A DNA stretch of 64,000 nucleotides, from positions 1 to 64,000 of the forward strand of contig JBDSUJ010000076.1 of the NCBI GenBank assembly GCA_039927815.1, given 5' to 3'. This stretch comes from Croceibacterium_A sp039927815 (GTDB lineage: Bacteria > Pseudomonadota > Alphaproteobacteria > Sphingomonadales > Sphingomonadaceae). Both the position numbers and the translations under genes were made by a program. This document shows, piece after piece, positions 60,530 to 64,000 of the stretch; position 1 is the first letter of the stretch; each line of letters begins with the position of its first letter. Under the pieces are notes generated by a model. It made no database searches. It was not told where the DNA came from and saw only the letters and a program-made list of their open reading frames with translations.

Positions 60530-61932
60530 AGGCGGTCGGGACGGATATCGGCACGATCCATTTCGTCGGCATCGGCGGCATCGGGATGTCGGGCATTGCC
60601 GAGGTGATGCACAATCTCGGCTACCAGGTGCAGGGCTCGGATCTTGCCGAAAGCGCTTCGGTCGAACGGCTGCGGGCGCGCGGGATCGCGGTCACGATCG
60701 GGCACGCGGCGGGCAACCTTGGCGATGCGGCGGTGGTTGTCACCTCAACCGCGGTCAAGCGCGACAACCCCGAAGTTGCCGCCGCGCTCGCGCGCCGCGT
60801 TCCCGTGGTGCGCCGCGCAGAGATGCTGGCTGAGCTGATGCGGCTCAAGCGCACGGTGGCGGTTGCCGGCACCCACGGCAAGACCACCACCACCAGCATG
60901 GTCGCGACCCTGCTCGACGCCGGCGGGCTCGACCCGACAGTGATCAACGGCGGGATCATCGAAAGTTATGGTTCCAACGCCCGGCTCGGCGAAGGTGAGT
61001 GGATGGTCGTGGAGGCCGACGAGAGCGACGGCAGCTTCCTGCGCCTCGACGGGACTATCGCCATCGTCACCAACATCGATCCGGAGCACCTCGAGCACTG
61101 GGGCGATTTCGAGGCCATCAAGCGCGGGTTCCTCGAATTTGTCGAGAACGTGCCGTTCTATGGCGCGGCGGTGCTGTGCCTCGATCATCCCGAAGTGCGC
61201 AACCTGATCCGGCGCGTGCGCGACCGACGGGTGATCACCTATGGCTTTGCCGGGGATGCCGACTGGCGTGCCGAGGCGATCCGCTCGAACGACGGCGGCA
61301 ACCTGTTCGACGCGGTTCACACCGACCGCGACGGGATCCAGCGGCGAATCAGCAATATCGCGCTGCCGATGCCGGGACGGCATAATATTCAGAACGCGCT
61401 AGCCGCCATTGCGGTGGCAGCGGAACTGGGCTGCAGCGACGAGACCGTCCGCAGCGGGTTCGCTCGCTTTGGGGGTGTGCGCCGGCGGTTTACCCGCGTC
61501 GGCGAAGTTTCCGGGGCGACGGTGATCGACGACTACGCTCACCACCCGGTCGAAATCCGCGCGGTGCTGTCTGCCGCGCGCGAGTCGGCGAAAGGCCGGG
61601 TCATCGCGGTCGCCCAGCCGCATCGCTACACACGGCTGCGCGACCTGATGAGCGAGTTCCAGGGCGCGTTCGGCGATGCCGACATCGTGTTCGCGGCCCC
61701 GGTCTACCCGGCCGGCGAGCAACCGATCGATGGCGTCGACAGCGCGGCGCTGGTGGCAGGCATGGACCATCCCTGCGCCGCGCTGATTTCCGGACCCGAC
61801 GACCTGGCGCGGACGCTCGCCGGGCTGATCCGGCCCGGAGACATGATCGTGTGCCTGGGCGCGGGCGACATCACCAAGTGGGCCGCGGGGCTCGCTGGCG
61901 GCGTCGCTCACGCACAGCGGGAGCTCGCCTGA
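60526..61932 (+). CDS. murC: UDP-MurNAc:L-alanine ligase MurC
   Basis: 468 residues. HFVGIGGIGMSGIAEVM at the N-terminus, P-loop GTHGKT from 115, EADESDGSFL and DDYAHHPVEIRAVL. Adds the first L-Ala to UDP-MurNAc. Stop overlaps the murB ATG by one base. Confidence 0.97.
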   Translation: MKAVGTDIGTIHFVGIGGIGMSGIAEVMHNLGYQVQGSDLAESASVERLRARGIAVTIGHAAGNLGDAAVVVTSTAVKRDNPEVAAALARRVPVVRRAEMLAELMRLKRTVAVAGTHGKTTTTSMVATLLDAGGLDPTVINGGIIESYGSNARLGEGEWMVVEADESDGSFLRLDGTIAIVTNIDPEHLEHWGDFEAIKRGFLEFVENVPFYGAAVLCLDHPEVRNLIRRVRDRRVITYGFAGDADWRAEAIRSNDGGNLFDAVHTDRDGIQRRISNIALPMPGRHNIQNALAAIAVAAELGCSDETVRSGFARFGGVRRRFTRVGEVSGATVIDDYAHHPVEIRAVLSAARESAKGRVIAVAQPHRYTRLRDLMSEFQGAFGDADIVFAAPVYPAGEQPIDGVDSAALVAGMDHPCAALISGPDDLARTLAGLIRPGDMIVCLGAGDITKWAAGLAGGVAHAQRELA

Positions 61933-62858
61933 TGGAACAGATGGGCGAGCATGGGCGCGGGTCCGACGACAGCTCGGTGATGCCGCGCGTGCGCGGAAAA
62001 CTGACGCAAGATGCCTCGCTGGCGCCGCTGACCTGGTTCAAGACTGGCGGCACCGCCGACTGGTTGTTCGAACCCGCCGACGCCGACGACCTGACCGGCT
62101 TCCTCGAGGAACTCGAGGAGGACATGCCGGTCATGGCGCTCGGCCTGGGCTCCAACCTGATCGTGCGCGATGGCGGGGTCCCTGGCGTGGTGGTGCGGCT
62201 GGGCAAGGCTTTCGCCGGGGTCGAAGTGCGCCGCGACTGCGTGATCGAGTGTGGTGGTGGAGCGAGCGGCATCCTGGTCGCGTCGTCAGCGCGCGATGCT
62301 GGGATCGCGGGCCTCGAATTCCTGCGCGGAATCCCGGGCACCGTCGGTGGATTCGTGAGGATGAACGGCGGCGCCTACGGGCGCGAGGTGGCGGACATTC
62401 TGGTCGACTGCGACGTGGTCCTGCCAGGGGGAGAGCTGGTAACCTTGCCGGTCGCCGACCTCGCGTATGCCTATCGCCATTCGCGCTTGCCCGAAGGCGC
62501 GATCGTGGTCTCCGCACGGTTCCACGGCGCGCCGGGCAAAACCGTGGAGATCGGCGCCGAGATGGACCGCATCGCCTTCGCGCGCGAGGAATCGCAGCCG
62601 CTGCGGACCAAGACCGGCGGCTCCACTTTCAAGAACCCGGCCGGGGACAAGGCCTGGCGGCTGGTCGATGCGGCCGGCTGCCGCGGGCTGAGGCAGGGCG
62701 GGGCCCAGGTCAGCGACAAGCACGCCAACTTCCTCATCAACACCGGCGACGCGACCAGCGCCGACATCGAAGGCCTCGGCGAACAAGTGCGCGAGCGCGT
62801 GGCGGGCAGCCAGGGCGTGACGCTGGAATGGGAAATCGAACGCGTGGGCCGATGGTAG
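61932..62858 (+). CDS. murB: UDP-N-acetylenolpyruvoylglucosamine reductase MurB
   Basis: 308 residues from ATG at 61932. TWFKTGGTADWLFEPAD, GLGSNLIVRDGGVPGVV, RGIPGTVGGFVRMNGGAYG and a GGSTFKNPAG loop carrying the catalytic serine; the short type II form lacking the extra tyrosine loop. FAD-containing, makes UDP-MurNAc. Overlaps ddl by 7 nt. Confidence 0.96.
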   Translation: MEQMGEHGRGSDDSSVMPRVRGKLTQDASLAPLTWFKTGGTADWLFEPADADDLTGFLEELEEDMPVMALGLGSNLIVRDGGVPGVVVRLGKAFAGVEVRRDCVIECGGGASGILVASSARDAGIAGLEFLRGIPGTVGGFVRMNGGAYGREVADILVDCDVVLPGGELVTLPVADLAYAYRHSRLPEGAIVVSARFHGAPGKTVEIGAEMDRIAFAREESQPLRTKTGGSTFKNPAGDKAWRLVDAAGCRGLRQGGAQVSDKHANFLINTGDATSADIEGLGEQVRERVAGSQGVTLEWEIERVGRW

Positions 62859-63820
62859 CGCTCCCCAAACTTCATGTCGCCGTGCTGATGGGCGGGTGGG
62901 CGAGCGAGCGCCCGGTCTCGCTGATGAGCGGCACGGGAGTCGCCGATGCGCTCGAGGCGCGGGGACACCGGGTCACCCGGATCGACATGGACCGCGAAGT
63001 GGCGCTGCGCCTGCACGAGGCCCGGCCCGACGTGGTGTTCAACGCGCTTCACGGCGTGCCGGGCGAGGACGGCACGGTGCAGGGCCTGATGGACCTGATG
63101 GGAATTCCTTATACCCACTCGGGTCTGCAGACGTCGGTCATCGCAATCGACAAGGAACTGACCAAGCACGCGCTGGTCCCGCATGGCATCCCGATGCCCG
63201 GCGGGCGGATGGTCAAGTGCGAAGACTTGTATCTTGGCGACCCATTGGCCCGGCCCTATGTGCTCAAGCCCGTCAACGAGGGTTCGTCGGTCGGGGTCGC
63301 CATCATCACCGACCAGAGCAATTGCGGCACTCCGATCCGGCGGGATGCCGAAGGGCCTTGGCAGCGCTTCGACAGCCTGCTCGCCGAACCCTACATCCGC
63401 GGGCGCGAGCTGACCGCGGCGGTGCTCGGCGACCGGGCCCTGCTGGTGACCGAGCTGGTCCCCAAGAGCGGGTTCTATGACTTCGACGCCAAATACACCG
63501 ACGGGATGACCGAACATGTCTGCCCGGCGCGAATTCCGCCGGAGATCGAGGCGCTGTGCCTCGACTATGCGCTCAGGGCGCACCGCCTGCTCGGCTGCCG
63601 CGGGACCAGCCGGTCGGACTTCCGGTGGGACGATGAACAAGGCGCCGAGGGGCTGTTCCTGCTCGAGACCAATACCCAGCCGGGGATGACCCCGCTCAGC
63701 CTGGTGCCCGAACAGGCGCGCCACTGCGGCATCGAATATGGCGAGCTGGTCGAGATCGTGATCGCGGAAGCGCTGCTCCACGCCGGACAACTGGCCAAAC
63801 GCGATGTGGGAGCGGGCTGA
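62852..63820 (+). CDS. ddl: D-alanine-D-alanine ligase
   Basis: 322 residues from ATG at 62852. ATP-grasp enzyme: VLMGGWASERPVSLMSG, NALHGVPGEDGTVQGLMD, KPVNEGSSVGVAI and the C-terminal LETNTQPGMTPLSLVPEQA. Supplies D-Ala-D-Ala to MurF. The start lies inside murB; the stop overlaps ftsQ by one base. Confidence 0.97.
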   Translation: MVALPKLHVAVLMGGWASERPVSLMSGTGVADALEARGHRVTRIDMDREVALRLHEARPDVVFNALHGVPGEDGTVQGLMDLMGIPYTHSGLQTSVIAIDKELTKHALVPHGIPMPGGRMVKCEDLYLGDPLARPYVLKPVNEGSSVGVAIITDQSNCGTPIRRDAEGPWQRFDSLLAEPYIRGRELTAAVLGDRALLVTELVPKSGFYDFDAKYTDGMTEHVCPARIPPEIEALCLDYALRAHRLLGCRGTSRSDFRWDDEQGAEGLFLLETNTQPGMTPLSLVPEQARHCGIEYGELVEIVIAEALLHAGQLAKRDVGAG

Positions 63821-64000
63821 TGGTCGAGACACTTCGCCGCCAGGCCCCCACGGTACGCCGTCAGGTGCGCCGGCAGGGTACCCAGGCCAAAGTCCGCCGT
63901 GCGCGCAAGCAGACCAGCGGGCTTGTCGAAGCGATCATGCAGGTGCTGCCGTTCACCGAAGAGCAGTTGCAGCGTGCGTTTCTGATTGCGATCCTGGCGG
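63820..64000 (+). CDS. ftsQ: cell division protein FtsQ (5' part)
   Basis: The first 60 codons are in the window. They give a strongly basic cytoplasmic N-terminus (RRQAPTVRRQVRRQGTQ, KVRRARKQTSG), then LPFTEEQLQRAF and the first residues of a membrane helix (LIAILA). Position directly after ddl and topology fit FtsQ, the POTRA-domain divisome protein. The rest, and probably ftsA and ftsZ, lie beyond the edge. Confidence 0.85.
   Translation, partial: MVETLRRQAPTVRRQVRRQGTQAKVRRARKQTSGLVEAIMQVLPFTEEQLQRAFLIAILA

Noticed and set aside
1..64000. tRNA, rRNA or CRISPR array
   Set aside because: No rRNA blocks, no clear tRNA cloverleaf with GTTCGAATC-type arm in the gaps, and no regularly spaced direct repeats apart from the short 10-nt CCC period at 48906-48950. 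A covariance-model scan was not possible.

Overview
The window is about 64 kb of high-GC alphaproteobacterial chromosome. It looks like a member of the Sphingomonadales (Sphingomonas, Novosphingobium or Erythrobacter relatives). That assignment rests on gene order (argS-SPOR-nagZ-scpA-scpB-tatABC, ispH-thrB-rnhA, the dcw cluster running mraZ to ftsQ), on the protein sequences, and on an apparent match to the alphaproteobacterial EcfG promoter. No database search was possible. I found no rRNA, tRNA, CRISPR array, phage or transposase, so most of the window is core genome.

Layout. 1-251: 3' end of an unrecognised gene; 315-797: MarR-family regulator. 848-8179 (minus): Tad/Flp pilus operon cpaA-cpaB-cpaC-cpaD-cpaE-tadB-tadC, lacking the motor ATPase gene (cpaF/tadA) and a pilin gene. 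8256-10314: alpha/beta hydrolase and FAD oxidoreductase. 10328-12760 (minus): ispH-thrB-rnhA. 12841-19939: lipoprotein, then argS, SPOR protein, nagZ, scpA, scpB, tatA, tatB, tatC. 19936-24696: amidohydrolase, threonine ammonia-lyase, SDR dehydrogenase and a glycosidase-like protein. 24885-32060: bpt and the tamA-tamB pair for outer-membrane assembly.

32102-34410 holds an operon of a tyrosine-rich secreted repeat protein and a fasciclin lipoprotein behind an apparent general-stress (EcfG) promoter, facing a DUF4142 lipoprotein. 34471-36307 is glnB-glnA behind an apparent sigma-54 promoter. 36544-39273 is lap, a lone SH3-domain protein and argC. 39320-42662 holds a DUF4163/DUF3298-type lipoprotein, map, ccmAB and a pterin dehydratase. 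42659-48882 holds an S9 peptidase, a lower-GC membrane-protein gene, a DNA glycosylase, a ferredoxin, cysK and two small envelope genes.

49090-64000 is the division and cell wall cluster: mraZ, rsmH, ftsL, ftsI, murE, murF, mraY, murD, ftsW, murG, murC, murB, ddl and the start of ftsQ. Nearly every junction overlaps by 1-7 nt. Together these genes make lipid II from UDP-GlcNAc-MurNAc precursors and supply the septal synthase FtsW/FtsI.

I did not find a clearly new multi-gene system. The most interesting signals are: five CCC tracts at an exact 10-nt period upstream of mraZ (candidate MraZ operator); the Tad operon without its ATPase; the EcfG and sigma-54 promoters; an SH3 protein that seems to have lost its peptidase domain; and an alpha/beta hydrolase with no ordinary start codon near its expected N-terminus.
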